Assembly (NCBI GenBank): GCA_030435675.1
Contig: CM059625.1
Location: forward strand, 6,510,001 to 6,574,000
DNA from: Steinernema hermaphroditum
Lineage: Eukaryota; Nematoda; Chromadorea; Rhabditida; Steinernematidae
Direction: 5' to 3'
DNA length: 64,000 bases
Position numbers and translations under genes: made by a program. Position 1 is the stretch's first letter. Each line of letters begins with the position of its first letter. The notes under the pieces are model-generated. The model had not been told where the DNA came from. It did not search any database and saw only the letters and a list, made by a program, of their open reading frames with translations. Positions 1 to 13,500 of the stretch are shown here, in pieces.

Positions 1-638
1 TTAACGTCCGACACTGCACATTACATAAAATTAGCGATGATTTGCTGGCTGAGAAGCGATGCAAACACTGCAAGCTTAGAGACGGGCGAACACTTTGCTA
101 TAAAGGGAGAATTTGCTGATAGAAAGAACTGCATTCTAATGCGAAAGTAATGATAATTATTGTGAATTGCTGAGAGTTCGAGTTCTATTGCCTCGTAGTC
201 GCTCTGCGGTGAAGATTACTGTTATAATCAGAGCCGAACAGAGTTAGCAGCTTTGCAAGGAATTTCTCGAAAGTTGTGCTAGTATCTTTACACTGTGTTT
301 CACTTATCTATCATTCTGTTTGGACTGAACGTCAATTTGACAAGTATGTAAACCGTCGGCTTATGATTGGAGTCAGATGAAGCTTACTTGCATTGCTCGT
401 AGACGATGTCTTGCAGTGCTCTGGGATTGATAAGCAACCGACTTTATCGGTTAGCAATGCAATGCATCTAATAACTTCGGAATTTGGTTCGATAATTGAC
501 AGTAGTAATGGGGAACTTTGCGAGCACTGTTCATATCGGTACCGTCATTTGTTTCGCAACGCGATGCCTGAGCACTGTTGTGGCGTATACGATAGTGCAA
601 AGAAGATTCAAAATCTGATAATTTCAGATTGTTCCGTT
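1..638. other. Upstream region of the FRA10AC1-like gene
   Basis: No convincing gene. An open frame at 393-755 runs into the first exon of the next gene but has no recognisable protein signal before position 639. An acceptor-like TAATTTCAG ends at 626, twelve bases before the ATG, and probably marks a trans-splice site. Confidence 0.5.
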
Positions 639-2009
639 ATGGCTACTTCCAGCAACAACTTTGACGACGATCCACAGGATAACATCTATGCCATTGATAA
701 GAAGAGGTCGAGACAAGAACCTTCCACATCGAAGCAAATTCAGCGAGTTTGGTAAGATTTCTTTCGCTAAAGTCACATTGACTTTATAAGCAAAAATGGC
801 CATTTTGATGCACGTCTAAGAAATTGGCTTTGGTTTAGAGCATCCAAAATATGCTTATCCTATCTGTGTTAAGGCCTAAATATGAAAGTATTATAAACGA
901 CAGAGGGTGAATCCCGGACATAAGATGGTTTGTTTCTTTAAAAATATTCAGGAAAATAGAACGAGTTTCAACTGATATATTCTACCCTGTTCTTTTGATC
1001 GACTTCGCAAAATTTTATCATCTTACTTTGTACGAAGCTTCCACTGATTTGTCTCCACTCGACTGCCCTGTATGGCTGAACTGTACCAATTGTCCAACCT
1101 TTTCAAATTTTCGACTTATCTATCGGTTGTTATCCTCACTTACCCGCTTCGTTGGCAGGCATCGAAGGACTGCGCCATCAGTTGATGCTTACACGAGACA
1201 CAAGCAGCTCATCAACAACTATCTGCTCTTCCATCAGGGCGCCACGAAATGCCTGGTTCGAGACGATTCCCGTGACAAGAACGACTTCGACGTGATTCGC
1301 GAGAATCATAGATTTCTCTGGGACAATACAGATGACAGCGACCTAACATGGGAAGCCAAATTGGCGAAGCGCTACTACGACAAGCTGTTCAAGGAATATT
1401 GCATTGCTGATCTGACACGATACAAAGACAACAAAGTGGCTATGCGGTGGCGAATCGAGAAAGAAGTCCGATCAGGAAAAGGACAGTTTGTCTGCGGGAA
1501 CAAGTACTGTTCTATTGAGAAAGGCCTCGACAGTTGGGAGGTCCGTGATGCGGTGATCTGCTCGGAGGAATACGCTTCGCATTTTAGGTCAATTTCGCAT
1601 ACAAAGAGGATGGAATCCGTAAAAACGCTTTGGTAAAGCTGCGACTCTGTCCACAGTGTTCAGCAAAGCTTAACTACCATAGCCAGAAAAGGAAAGCCCA
1701 ACGAAAACCACAAAGCAAGAAGCAGCGAAAACGACGTTGCAGTGATTCTGACGACGAATCCAGCTCAGTTCCGTTGAAAAGGCCAATAAAAGAAGAACCG
1801 AAGGACGAAGAAGATCAGTCTCAGTTGGATGTGGCAGAAAAGGTAAGCTTTCTTATAAAGCTCACAATGTATATCTATAACGAATTTAGACAAAAGAAGA
1901 TAAAAAAGAGGAACCGGACAGCATATGGAGCAAACCAAGAGTCATCATTGATGAGGAAGCAGCGCGCGAGGAAGCGCTCAACGATTTTCTCGATGATTTG
2001 CTGTTTTGA
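639..2009 (+). CDS. FRA10AC1: FRA10AC1-like protein (Fra10Ac1 family)
   Basis: Four exons read by eye: 639-751, 1159-1540, 1588-1842 and 1890-2009, all phases agreeing, giving about 289 aa (human FRA10AC1 is about 315). Family hallmarks are plain: VIRENHRFLWD, LAKRYYDKLFKEYCIADL, the GKGQFVCGNKYC and LRLCPQC cysteine pairs (a likely zinc site), then a Lys/Arg/Ser/Glu-rich tail ending in DDLLF. In other eukaryotes the protein is nuclear and associates with the spliceosome; that role is carried over from the family. The start follows an acceptor-like site at 626 and matches the usual acidic N-terminus (FDDDPQD). The first intron (about 407 bp) is long relative to the other two, which are about 47 bp. 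The exact start is the least certain point. Confidence 0.9.
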
Positions 2010-2121
2010 TTATTGTTGTTACAGTAAAGACTGTGATCAAACAGTACGCGCTATTCACAATGTCAAATGATATGCAATTGTGAGGTCCAGTCTCCGCCGT
2101 CTCTTTCCAAAGTTCACAAAG

Positions 2122-2361
2122 TCATAAAACTAAGTCCGTCAATGTGTTTTCATCAGCTGGTCTGAGACCAAACATTTTCCGCGCAGACCGCTTTTTTCTG
2201 ACCGCCGCATTTCTACATGTTTCAAGTAGTTTACCGGAGATCGTGGTCAAGGACGTCGGCGACGTGCTGTTTGGTGATTCGTACAGTAGAGTAGAAAACA
2301 GTCTAGCATAACAAATGAGGGGTCTTTGCATCGCCTTTTCTGTTACCACTATAGAAGACAC
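2122..2361 (-). CDS. Hypothetical small protein, 79 aa
   Basis: A single open frame between the FRA10AC1-like gene (ending 2009, +) and the SAC3-like gene (starting 2616, +). The composition looks protein-like, with a Lys/Arg cluster (RKKRSARK) and an acidic-hydrophobic tail (DENTLTDLVL). I recognise no family, signal peptide or membrane segment. If real it is divergent from the SAC3-like gene and the two would share a 254 bp promoter region. It could be a chance frame or one exon of a larger gene. Confidence 0.35.
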   Translation of the reverse strand: MSSIVVTEKAMQRPLICYARLFSTLLYESPNSTSPTSLTTISGKLLETCRNAAVRKKRSARKMFGLRPADENTLTDLVL

Positions 2362-2615
2362 GATCCGCTTTGAACCTTAATAAGGTTACCTTACTGATTT
2401 CATTCAAAATTTTTATACGACTTTCTACAAAGAAAGGGAAAGATTCGTTTTTTGGCGTATGAACAGAGCATATTTACAAGTCTTCTGTTCGCTTGGATTT
2501 CGCGCAAATTCCTCAGTGTTAATTTGATCCCCGCACTTCTAACGTGATCACGCTTCGCTCTATCGTGTGCTTTTCCTCATTGCTGCTATCAATACTCATT
2601 ACAGATTAAAACAAA

Positions 2616-3767
2616 ATGTCTACTATGCAATCTTCGGATAAAAACGCAATGTGTTGTCCTAAAGAGAGGCAATTTCGAGTTAAGAACCGACTGATCCATG
2701 CGATGGAAACCGCCGATCCAATGTGCACATCTAGGGAAGCCGTCCCTTTGATCATGGTGAAAGAATACAGCCGAAGCGCTGCGGGACGCAATATGCAGTC
2801 CCAATTCAGAATACGGGCCTTTCCTGCTCTCTTGCAAACGACTGAATATCTCTTGAAGTATGTCATAATGCATACCACCTCTAAGACTTCGGCGACCTTT
2901 GTTGCAGGTTGTCCTCTGAGAGCAGTGCTCCCTGGCCATTGGTTTACGATTTTCTTATGGATCGGTTACGTGCCGTGAGACAGGATATGACCATTGGCAG
3001 TGTTTTGCCCGAACAAACTCAACGTCTTCTCGAGCTTATGTTACCATTCTACTTCAAATCCGTCGTTAGGTACTCACACTTTATCCACGGCCCTATAGTA
3101 CCCTCTACCTTCAGATGTGAGGAAACCGCGTGCTCTTCTTATAATAGAAAACTGCATATGACGCAGTTAGAAGAGTGCATTGAGAAGTGGAAGAAGTTGT
3201 ATGAAAGTCTAGGTTCCGACAACAATTTGGTAAGACATATTGCATTATCTCACAAAGTATTTGATACTTTAGCTTCTTGGGTGCTACATTCTCCACAATT
3301 GTCATCGATCGTGGTCTTTGCAATTGTGTTATGCGTGGAAATCCGACTTTCCCGTCGATGTTTGGGAAGACGTTGTCAACTTATTGATGTATTGGAGGAT
3401 GCGCAATTGTCCCGCTTTCTTTCGGGTATTTAACAACCTGAAATGTGATCTCATGAGGTGAATCATGGTTGAAGGAACGATTACAGATGGACTATTATTA
3501 GGTCCGCCGTGTTCCCGTGGTTAGCCGAACTTCGCCGCGAATTTATCGTCATTATCTCCTTAAGCTATCGTGCGAAAAACGTCAAATTTCCACTTGACGA
3601 TCTCTGCAAGTGGACAGCTTGTGAACGGACTGATCTCTTGAAGATTATTAGCGAAACTATAGTTCTGGTATTACATAACGAAATCGAAATAGTGAATAAC
3701 CTAACTATTTTAGGAAGAAGCACCCTCCGACTTCATTACATTTTTTGGCTCAAGGAGAAAAGAGTAA
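2616..3767 (+). CDS. SAC3/GANP-domain protein (SAC3D1-like)
   Basis: Six exons: 2616-2857, 2908-3069, 3115-3229, 3273-3457, 3502-3667 and 3714-3767, with consistent phases, about 307 aa. The N-terminus carries the SAC3-family signatures MCCPKERQFR and VKEYSRSAAG, then the helical core (PWPLVYDFLMDRLRAVRQDM, CYILHNCHRSWSLQLCYAW). SAC3/GANP proteins are scaffolds of TREX-2-type mRNA export complexes; the short SAC3D1/SHD1 branch is linked to centrosome and spindle function. Its length (human SAC3D1 is about 400 aa) fits that branch better than GANP. An acceptor-like TTACAG ends 13 bases upstream of the ATG and may be a trans-splice site. The last exon is short (18 codons including the stop) and less certain. 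Confidence 0.85.
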
Positions 3768-4797
3768 AAGAACAACTCGAATGTAAAGTTGACATTGTTT
3801 GTAGTATGCGGGTAAATATGGTTAATGAACCATGTGTGTTCGATCTGATATAACATCCGTAAAAAGACAAAGAAAGGTTAATAAAGGAAAAGAGAAACTC
3901 ATTTAAAATATCAAATACGAAACTTCGAATAACGTAGGTCATTAGGATGATCATTGAATTTTCGACCAGGGTCCAAAGATTAAACCTGGATGGTCCTATC
4001 CGCAACTAACAAGACTCGGAAATAGCAGTTTTAAAAAATGCCTTACACCATAGAGGTGCAGTTATAGATTCACGTACGAAGGGACCGCAATCGATACTGA
4101 TTTTATGCCATACCGTCAGGTGGATTCAACTCCTTCGCCACTTTAACGCTTGCGCACGCTAGAGGGGCCTCTGATTGTTCTGTTCGGGTTCCACCAAAAC
4201 CAGAAGAAGATCAACGTCCACGGTGTGATTCTTGCTTTCTTGCGCATATCTGAGACGTTTCGAAAGGCGTAAGCCTTTGATACGAGAAATGAATTAAGAA
4301 CTAAGAGCCGTCAAGTAAAGAGAAACTGCGTTCTGCTAACGTTATTGCTAGTAAGTAGTCAGCTAGTCTGTCTGTTGATCCCGCTATTTTAGTAAGCTTA
4401 CAGTTGGCTATAACAGTGTGATGAAAGACCGACTCTTTGATAAGGGTAACGAGGACGCAGGACGGCTTCCCACTCAGACTTAACAACTTGGATAAAGGAA
4501 TATTTAAATTCGGCAAACTCCCGAATGTTTCGATTCGGTATCTCTAGAAGGGTTACTGTAATCACAAATGATCATTTTCGGCTGTACATCGCTCTACTGT
4601 AATGTCTGTTAGTGACCTGTGCAGTTTCTGTCGAAAACCGAGAAAACATTTCAAGGAGAAAATACATCAATTCATTCTATACACAAAAGCATGCAACGAC
4701 CTGTAGAAGATGGGCACAAAAATAGTGTTTGCACATGTAGGGCAAATATGAGGTTACGGGGCTGAACAAACTTGAAATAACCACATGCTAATCAATC
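3768..4797. other. Intergenic, with a retroposon-like repeat
   Basis: No gene seen. Bases about 4195-4300 resemble 25985-26085 and end in a sequence (AAGCCTTTGATACGAGAAAT) shared with 20030-20070, so this is a dispersed repeat tail. A 71-codon minus-strand frame at 4301-4516 has no supporting signal. Confidence 0.5.
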
Positions 4798-7700
4798 TCA
4801 TTTCTTGAGCTTCTTGAGAATCTTTTTACAGTTTTGGATGTACAGGGCTTTGGTGTCGGGATTGACGGGGATGTCGAAAATTACTGGGCTGTTGACGACT
4901 TCAAGGCGGTGATTGGTTAGGCAGCAGTTGATGAACTTCGTGTAGCCGTCGGACGTGCAGCCGTAACCTAGAATACCGTGCAGCACTCAGCCTCGTTCAT
5001 GTTCGATACCTTCGTGGATGTGGCCGAAGACATGATACTTTGGTCGTATTCTCTTGGTCACCGAGTTGAGAAGTTCAACACATCCCGCTCGCATACCCGT
5101 CAGAAGAAGATCGCCATGGCCTGAAAACGGGACCAGTCATTTCCCGGTGACGTCATGGGAACCTACCCAGTGGAGGTGTGTGCGTGAGCAAAACATCGAC
5201 GCCAACAGGGATCTGATTCCATTTGTCAAGTAACGGCTGTCCACGTTCCAAGTTGAACGCCCAGTTGTCCATACGAGGCTGCCTGAACAGCGATTTAACT
5301 GTCTATTAACAACTCTGTGAGGTGTAAGGTACTAAATCAGCGAGAGCGCCGAGCACAGGTGACTTCACAATGCAAATGTATATCACTACTATCGCACTTG
5401 TCGCAAGTTTGCATTTGAGAACGAAAGGAAAATGAACGTAAGCGAAATGGATACTCACCAAGGGGTTCCGTAGATGCGCAACCCGAACAGTTCAATCATG
5501 CTGTCCTGGAGGTAGATGCCGTTTGTGAGTAGTGTCTTCGGACTGCTCACTTTCGAGGAATTCAACGCTGCAAGCAGCGCATGCTTGAGTGCCAGCTCTT
5601 TCGCTTCGCCGCTGTCCTTCCCTGTAAATACTACGTAAGTCGTTAGGAAATGCCTTAAAGAGAAAGTTGGCAGCTATATGTAAATAACTGCATAGATCTT
5701 AGAAAGTCCCACCTGAAGATTTCAAGAATGCGTCGTCGAAAGTGCATTCGTGATTGCCGCCAATAACAATCTTGAACGGATGTTTGAGGTGGCCTGAAAT
5801 AACCCCAATGAAACAACTGTGGGGCCAACACTCGTCAGAAGTGATCAGAAATGAGGTAGAGGAAAACAAAAACAAGCGACAATGGTCGACGTACCGAGGT
5901 TCTCGTTGAAGGCCTTCACTTCCTTTGGCAATCCACAGCTTGTGAAGTCACCCGCGATCAGAAGCACATCTCCCAAAGGAATCTGCGACGGGTCCAGAAC
6001 TGCACCGTGCGTGCACGCCACACAAACAAATCTGACATGGTCAGGCCTGATCGGAGTGGACTGTTTCATCTAAACCATTCATTTAGTTGATGACGTTTTA
6101 GATGTTGACCTACCTGGCGAACCAACTTCACTGGCCGCTTCACCTTTAGCATTTCCCAAGCCACTGTCGGATCTTCGGTGTACTGATGAGCGCGAATCTA
6201 AACGATCTTGTAAGACAGCCGTAAATGGGCATACTGACAGAATCCCCATCATTTCCAGCGTTTATTATGGACTCCCTCCTTTTTATTTCGAATGACGTCG
6301 GAATGTGTTCGATAACGGAGTTAGACCGGCGATCTCGTACTGGTTTAGGTTTACTCAGTTCGAGGCGGAAACTTTTTTGCAATACGGTAGCCGAGCCATA
6401 GAAGCGAAGTTTTCTGACAGATTTAGAAGACGAAGGGGCAGGGGAAAGGGATTCCCGCCTATCGTAACCAAAGTTACTTCCTAGACTGGAATCAACACTC
6501 AAGGTGCCTCCGCTTCCATAATCAGTGGAATCATCGAAGGACCCTTCGGACGAAAGCATTGTCCCATTGAAGCGGGCACTGTCAGAGGAGCAGCCAAGTA
6601 AGGGCCACGTAGTTTGAAGCTGTCAGCACGACTAATACACAAGCGAGGTCGCAGGCAATTAATGCCGACCCTTGATCACTCGCAATTCGAGTGTGTGTCG
6701 GTTTTGATCGAAAGAGGGACCGGGGGGGAAACGTTGATTGGCGCCGCGAATCAAGCCAAGTGAGAAAAGTTCGTAGTGATTGATCTGTTCGCAACGATCT
6801 GAGGTTTATCCTCTTTGATTTATTGTCGATCGAGGGCCGCCTGTCGCCACCGGAGTCGCGCCGTTAGATGTCGATGACGCTGTAGTCTCCGAGTTGTTCC
6901 ATTAATCGGAAGCGTTCGATCAGATTTGAATGAAGTGACAAGGGCCCGCAATGACAGTTTACATAACCGATCGAATATCGTCGTAAAATGCACTCTTAAG
7001 ATGAGGGTGACTGAGTGCGAAATCAAGATTTTCCAGGAGTTCTTGGTTTAAGTCGCCCACAAGTTGGAACAATTGCTGGACGTAAACGCGAAAAAAATAC
7101 ACTCGGATTGCACTTTGGTTGGAAGTGGTTTGTTGTTCGTGAAAATACTAAAGATTAATCTAGCCCGACCTCGGACTCGAGATCGGCTTTGAGCTTCTGT
7201 CCCTTTCACACAGACTGCAATTTAATCAGCGAAACAGTTCTTACCTCCACATCGCCAGAATCCTTTCGAGAGGTCTGCTGAGGCAACATCGATTCTTTTC
7301 GAAGTTTCCTACAACTCGTTAATAGGAAAATATATCGATGGAACTCCTACTTGATATCTCCCATGCTGTTACGTGGAGATATATCGAAGACTCCGCCGAC
7401 CACGGATGTACGTCGAGGCGACTGTTTTCCATTCGGCGAACCGTTCTTCACGGACTGCGTCCGCGCGAAGTTCTCCAAGGCATTGCTGAGCATCATCTTG
7501 TTAGCTTTACTCCCAACTGAAACAACTCTGTTAACGAGGAGAATTTTAACATTATACCCGAAGTGGGTTGCTCTGCAAGTGTGTTTCTCGGAGAAACGAC
7601 CTAAAGAGACACTCTCTAGGAGACTAGGAGGGGTTACAAAAAGCGGTGAACGCGGAAATTCGCAGACGAACGTCGCAGAGGTTTTCGAATGCAAAAAAAC

Positions 7701-10537
7701 AGCGTTGCCGACAAATAGACGTCGAAATGCTGTCCGGTGATTAAGTGTTCGCCCTAGGACATCACTCAGAGACACAGGAACCGCGACAAGGAGCCACCCT
7801 CACAGACACTACCACAACTTCAACAAAAAAACCGGAGAAGAAACGAAGTACAGAGCGTCTGAAGTGACGTCTGCAGGTGTCACCGCCTGTTCCAGGTGTC
7901 AGTGGAAAAGGAGCAAAAGCTGCGTATGTCCCGCGCTTCTCGAGACACAACAGTGGAGGTGGGCATGAGTCTCGAAAACACATGAGTCTCGCCTGTGGCA
8001 AGCAAATAAGTCGTTTTCGTGATAAAAAATGGTCGTTGAAAGTAAACGCCTTTTTTAATTTTGCGTCATTGAAAGAAGATGAATTGGCCATGATTTCAGA
8101 TGCCCATTTTATCGGTGCAAAAGGAGAAGGGTAGCTGCTCGGTTTCTACAAAACAAAACTGGAAAGAGGATCCTGAACGTGGAAAACCGATACTAAACAC
8201 TTCCACAGTTGAAGTAAAGGGCATTCCGAGGCTTCGAAATGTCACGCGTACACGAATGCCCTCGGTTCTGACAGGTGACGACGGTAATTCGATGCCAACA
8301 ACAAAGTACCTTCTACGTGCAATCCTTCACGAAATGACTTATGTTTTCGCAAAAAATTAAGATCTCCAAAATGGCTTTTCCTATCGAAATCTCAATAAGA
8401 TTTATATGGCTCTGAGCTCCGCATAGTAACAAATAATTATCATTATATTCCTAATTGAGTAGGTGACATGTCACAAAGCAGACAACATATTAGGTGAGGC
8501 AAAGCTTGAACGTACTTTATCAGTAATTGTTTCTCATTATATGACAAAATTTACCTTATTCAAAACAGTTACCGAATCGCCGTTGTTCGATTAATAGCAC
8601 GATCCACTGAATGAAACGCGAAAAATTTTTAGCATCTGAGCACCTTCGAAATCTGTACCGGCTACATCGTTGCTCTTGCAAAATAATAAGCGATGGTCAA
8701 TACAGTAACCCGATATATCGATACAGTAGCCCTACAGCAATAATCTTGAATGCAATAGTGAACACTGTGAATATAAAGGATTTTCACTATGGTATGTTTT
8801 TGATTCACCTAACCTATTTTTTTTGTGTTTTATGCATAGTAAAAGTTTTTGTATTACAAATGAGAAAAATACCCATCTTTAATCCCGCACAAAATGAGAT
8901 CAATGGGCTAGCGAGAAACTTAAAAATTGCATCTCGTCAATTCAACAAACCAACATGACAAGATCATAGGCCGCTAGACACTGACAAGATCATACAAAAC
9001 AATGTCCCTCTCTTCAGCGATGATGTGAAAATCGAAAGTCGAAAAAATCCAGACAAAGGGGAAGTTCCTCCTGGGCAAACCGATCAAAGAGAAGAGTTGA
9101 AGAGAGAGTAACTGCGGAGAAATGCAAAAGTTGTCACTCAAGTTGCTGGCCCCGGGGTCATCGGCCGCTCACGCCACGCGGACCGTCTCGTTTTGCAAGA
9201 TCACCTACCCGCTGGCAGAAGCACAAACGCTTCGTTGTTGTTGGTGACGAAGAAGTCGAGATCGAGGGCTGCCTGATGCTGCATCTCTAGACGTCGCCTA
9301 TCTTCTTCGTCGCCGATTTCGAGGTTCGGCGCCGATTTTCGCCGCCCGGAAGCACTGCGTGATCGTTCATGATGTTCCGTAGTTAACTGAAAATGACTCA
9401 CTTTACACCTTTCCGCGTTTTTATTGTGGTCGTTTGGAATAGTGAAATTACGAGGAAGAGGTTGTTCGCAACTTCCTTTTTGCATCCATCTACTTCCGCC
9501 ATCAAGAACTTCCCGAGATTCTTATTTGTATTTACACAGACTGCTTTGAGTTATCGTGAGGATCGTTGATAGTCTATGTGCAATTTTTAATAAACGACAC
9601 CGAGAGCATACACTTCTATTCATAACTGCATGTGAAGTGTTTTTGTTAACGCTTTGTCACAATTCTGAAAGATCTAATGATCTACGAGTTTTCTATTTTC
9701 ATTTTGAACAAAGTCTTAAGGTTTTCGCAAACACTATAGATGTATAAATTCACATTTCGTTCACTAAATCGACTGAACTCTTGGCACGTGTTCGATGGAG
9801 TGCCTGCAGCGTGCTAAACAGGATGCTTGACCTTCGAAACAACGTCACTAGGTGACTGACGATCGTTCATCGTTAATGTACCCACGTGGAACTTGATAAG
9901 TTCGACAATACATGTGACATTCTGAACGTTTTTGAACATGCACTTTGCCGATCTATGCGAAATGTTCCTGAGTTTGAAGGGTTGGACACTATGCCACTCA
10001 TTGAAGCCGTAAAAGTTTAAAGAATATTTCATGTATTTTTCAGAGCTTCAATAAACAGGAGATGTTGTAAAAACTAATTTTGAAAAGGGATTTATGTCAT
10101 TCAAAAATAGATCTGATTGTCATATCTTGCGTCTTCCTTTTTTCAACTATACTTATCAGAAGTGAATCTTTCTATATCGCTGATTTTCACAGACATCTAC
10201 AAATGCCGTTGGAATGCTTATTAGAAAATTAAAGTGTGTTAACTTCTTGTTGACGATGCTGATAGTTACTTACAAGAAGGGTGGCGTTGTCGATTTTTGT
10301 GGAAGTGTCATCTTCTGTGCTATCGAAGATTACCGCCAAAGTTGGTCGACGCGACTCGTGGTGCGATCTATCCCTCAGTGTGTTTCTGAAACAATAGGCT
10401 TTCAGTCGAGGCTGCCTCGAGCATAAGTTTTTGATTTGTTTGCCTTTTGCCAAGTCCATGAACATCTCCCAATCGATCAAAACTCGAAGCTCTTCGAACT
10501 CGAATCGATCATCGAAGTGAAACGAACGATTTGACAT
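4798..10537 (-). CDS. MPPED-type metallophosphoesterase with long N-terminal extension
   Basis: Twelve exons, high to low: 10537-10274, 9386-9209, 7516-7351, 7308-7245, 6619-6239, 6197-6114, 6069-5895, 5793-5713, 5621-5459, 5282-5167, 5120-5010 and 4967-4798. All phases agree, giving about 650 aa. Residues from about 345 match the MPPED1/MPPED2 class of calcineurin-like phosphoesterases (cyclic-nucleotide phosphodiesterases): AGDFTSCGLPKEV, GGNHE, THTPPLGHGDLLL and FGHIHEG. The first metal-binding motif, normally DTH, reads CTH (Cys about 398), while the other motifs are intact. The first roughly 340 residues are Ser/Arg-rich and probably disordered (SASGRRKSAPN, RRESLSPAPSSSKS) and are not part of the usual family length of about 300 aa. 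The start is provisional: exon 1 could begin at an acceptor at 10385 with more exons upstream, and a shorter isoform could start at the ATG at 6559. Confidence 0.8.
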
Positions 10538-13500
10538 ACCTGCGAGCCAAAGAGTGATTCAGCATTTTCGGACTCAACATGATTTCTTCTCGTGTTCCTG
10601 AATACAATATGTGTTAAGGTCCTTAATACGTGGCTCTTTGAACCTACTCTAACGATTGCGATTCATCCATAAATCTTCTTCAAGTGAATCTGAAACGAGA
10701 AAAGTGAGGGACCCCTCGAAGGGGGAAGTCTTCGTTGGCCCTAATAGTGCAATTAACAGGCGAAACGAGATCGCGTACATCACGAGGCTGGATAGCCTTC
10801 AACTCTGACCCAACGAGCAGGAAATACAAATGCAGAGGAGCAGATACTTTCCATTACACTCGGGCATTGTTGTGCCCCCGGGGCACGGCCATATATTCAT
10901 TCATTACGTTGCATGACGGAACATAAACAAAAGCAGATAATATGCAAAACGCCCAAGGTGTGAAGGGGGCATAGAATATGTGTATTGTCATGGTTCCGCG
11001 GAAGAGATAAGCAGGGCCAACGAGGAAGGAACGGATCTTCAAAAAACATCCTGAGCACCGAGGAAGCAATGCGATCAGTTTACGTGTTTTTATGCTGCCC
11101 TAAACATATGCAAAGCGCTTCTTGCAAAAAAATGTTGACTCTTGATTAGACAGAAAATCGTTTGTGTTGTGACAAGTGAACTCGTTCCGAACAGCGGTCG
11201 ACAAGCTCCGTGTCTCTTTTTCGGCCTGGCACTGAGCGATAACTCGTTCGGCAATTGATGAGGAACCAAAGCAAAGATCTTGCTCGTATTACTAAAATGA
11301 CATCTTGTCTTTCGAAGAAGGGCACAAAAAAATAAAAACGCTAGACGCATTTAGGCAGACGACACTGATCAGGAACAGATCGCTGCCATCAGCGAAACTA
11401 ACTAATGGCCAATTGGACTTTTAGAGGGCCAATGGGTGGAGCCAAAGTTTACTATCCATAGTGACAGTCGTTTCGATAACGACAGTCGCCGAAAATCGAG
11501 ACAAAGAAGACAAAAAAGTGGTGAGACGAAAGAAAAAATTGACTGAGGCCAGTCGTTAATCGCAGTTGAGTACAGTGTAAGAGTCGTTAAACTTTGCTGA
11601 GTGAAAAGAGGTCAAAGATGTTAACTGCGAAAAAGCACAGCTCACCCTCAATGCTTGAGCTCATAGGTAATAATGGAATCGAACAATTCTTGACTTTTTA
11701 TAGTGGGCTTTCCCTACTTCATAGATCAACTATGCAGGAACTTCACGGAGCCCGAATGAAAGAACGCTCAGATCAGTAGATTAAACGGGAATTCTCATCG
11801 ACAGGTAAGAAACTTTCATATGATAGCTAAAGCAAACTGAATCAATAGAGATTTTCACAGAGGCATTGAACCACAGAAATCATAAAGGGGGAGCCACAAG
11901 AACTTCTATTTCGATAACTCTTTCTCATTCCGCATTTTATAGGATATCATTTTCAAACATATGGTGATATATGATCCTGTGTCTTTCGTTATATTTGAAG
12001 GTGAAGCAAAGGATGAACTTGTTTTGCCCTCTCGACGAAGCAGAAAAGCTCTTGTCATGATAGCTACTGATAAATATCCGGATTGATGGTAACATCTTGT
12101 AGATTTTTTGATCTTTCTCACGCACAAGCAAGTACAAAAGGTTTGTATTTTGGTTTGCGGCATCAGAGAGTTTGGGAAAAGAGAGGTTCTAACACGCAAA
12201 AGAAATAAAATTAGTTCGATGAAATCACTTTTCAAAACAACACAACGACGAAAGAGAAATCTGATATTGTCCACAGGTATAAGGGCCACCCCCTCCATCC
12301 GACTGAAGAGTCATCTATAGAAGATAAACTTAATTTTAGCACACTTTAAGGAATCGATACACAAACCGCCAGCACGCGCGAAGAAATAAATCCGTTCCCG
12401 TCAAAGGCTGGAAACAGCTGAAGCACTTTAGGTAGGTGGGTTAGCCCCAATAGCCTCTCAAACGCAACAACAGTCATTTGTCCTTCGGTCTGGACTTCAT
12501 GTTCCGCATCACAAAACGACGACTATAAGAAGTGGAACTGTTAGGCGGAAGGCTAAAGAACGCCAGGCTGGTAGCATCGACAGTAAGCAGAACAGATAAA
12601 GGTGTCAGTGCATGGAAACACGATGTTCGTTCGATTGGAGTCGTAATCGATCAGTCGGGGTCAGATGCCGCCCGCACACACAACTGTCTATGCTAAAGCG
12701 GTGCCGCCGCCGAAGCGGGGAAGACGAAAAAAGTGAGGGGGATCGGAGGGAGGATTTGAAAAACGGTCTGAATCGGCGCAACTCCAATGCGGAGACAGTC
12801 GTTGGGAGATCGGAGATTAAGCGCAATAACGGATCGTTTCGCTAACTAAAAGATACGCTAACATAAAAATCTGGGCATTGACATAATCTTATCGAATAAC
12901 GAAGAAAAAATTGTTAATCTTTGAAAATCATCGTCAGCCAATATTTTGGTCAATATGTGCTTTGTGGAAGTAATATTTGGAAGAAATAAGAGAGCCTTCA
13001 AAAACTGCTTTCATATTTATCAGACACTTCTACTAACTTGAAGCGAAGTGTCCTTTCGACTACCGTACACTTATTGTACCTAACCAAACGGCCCAGGGCA
13101 AAGCAGCAGATGTGCCGAAAGTACACAACACGGCAGGGGTCAAGTGATTCGGCTTCGTTTTACCGCACTAGTGCGAAAAGATTGCATTTTGATTAATTCT
13201 AATCGTTTCGGGCAGCTGTCCGGATCAAGTTCGATTGCGCTGTGCATCCTCAAGTCCCGCTAGACGTCCAGTTGGTCGAGACAGTTTTTTCTCTATTTGG
13301 AAAGGGCAAAAATAAGTGCATGCAACATGCTTCCCCGAGCTGCTAGGGAACGCTTCAAACGACTTTTCATAAATCACAGTCTGGAATCGGAGCAGCCAGG
13401 AGCAAGAGAGATAAATTGTGGCTATTGACAGAAAGACCTTCGGCTTTGTGCTCGACGAAAAAGTGATTTCTTTCGATTTAACTGTGTTTCGAGCTTTGCA

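Noticed and set aside
393..638. Upstream extension of the FRA10AC1-like first exon
   Set aside because: The frame is open but an acceptor-like site at 626 and family N-terminus length favour the ATG at 639; no conserved residues lie upstream.
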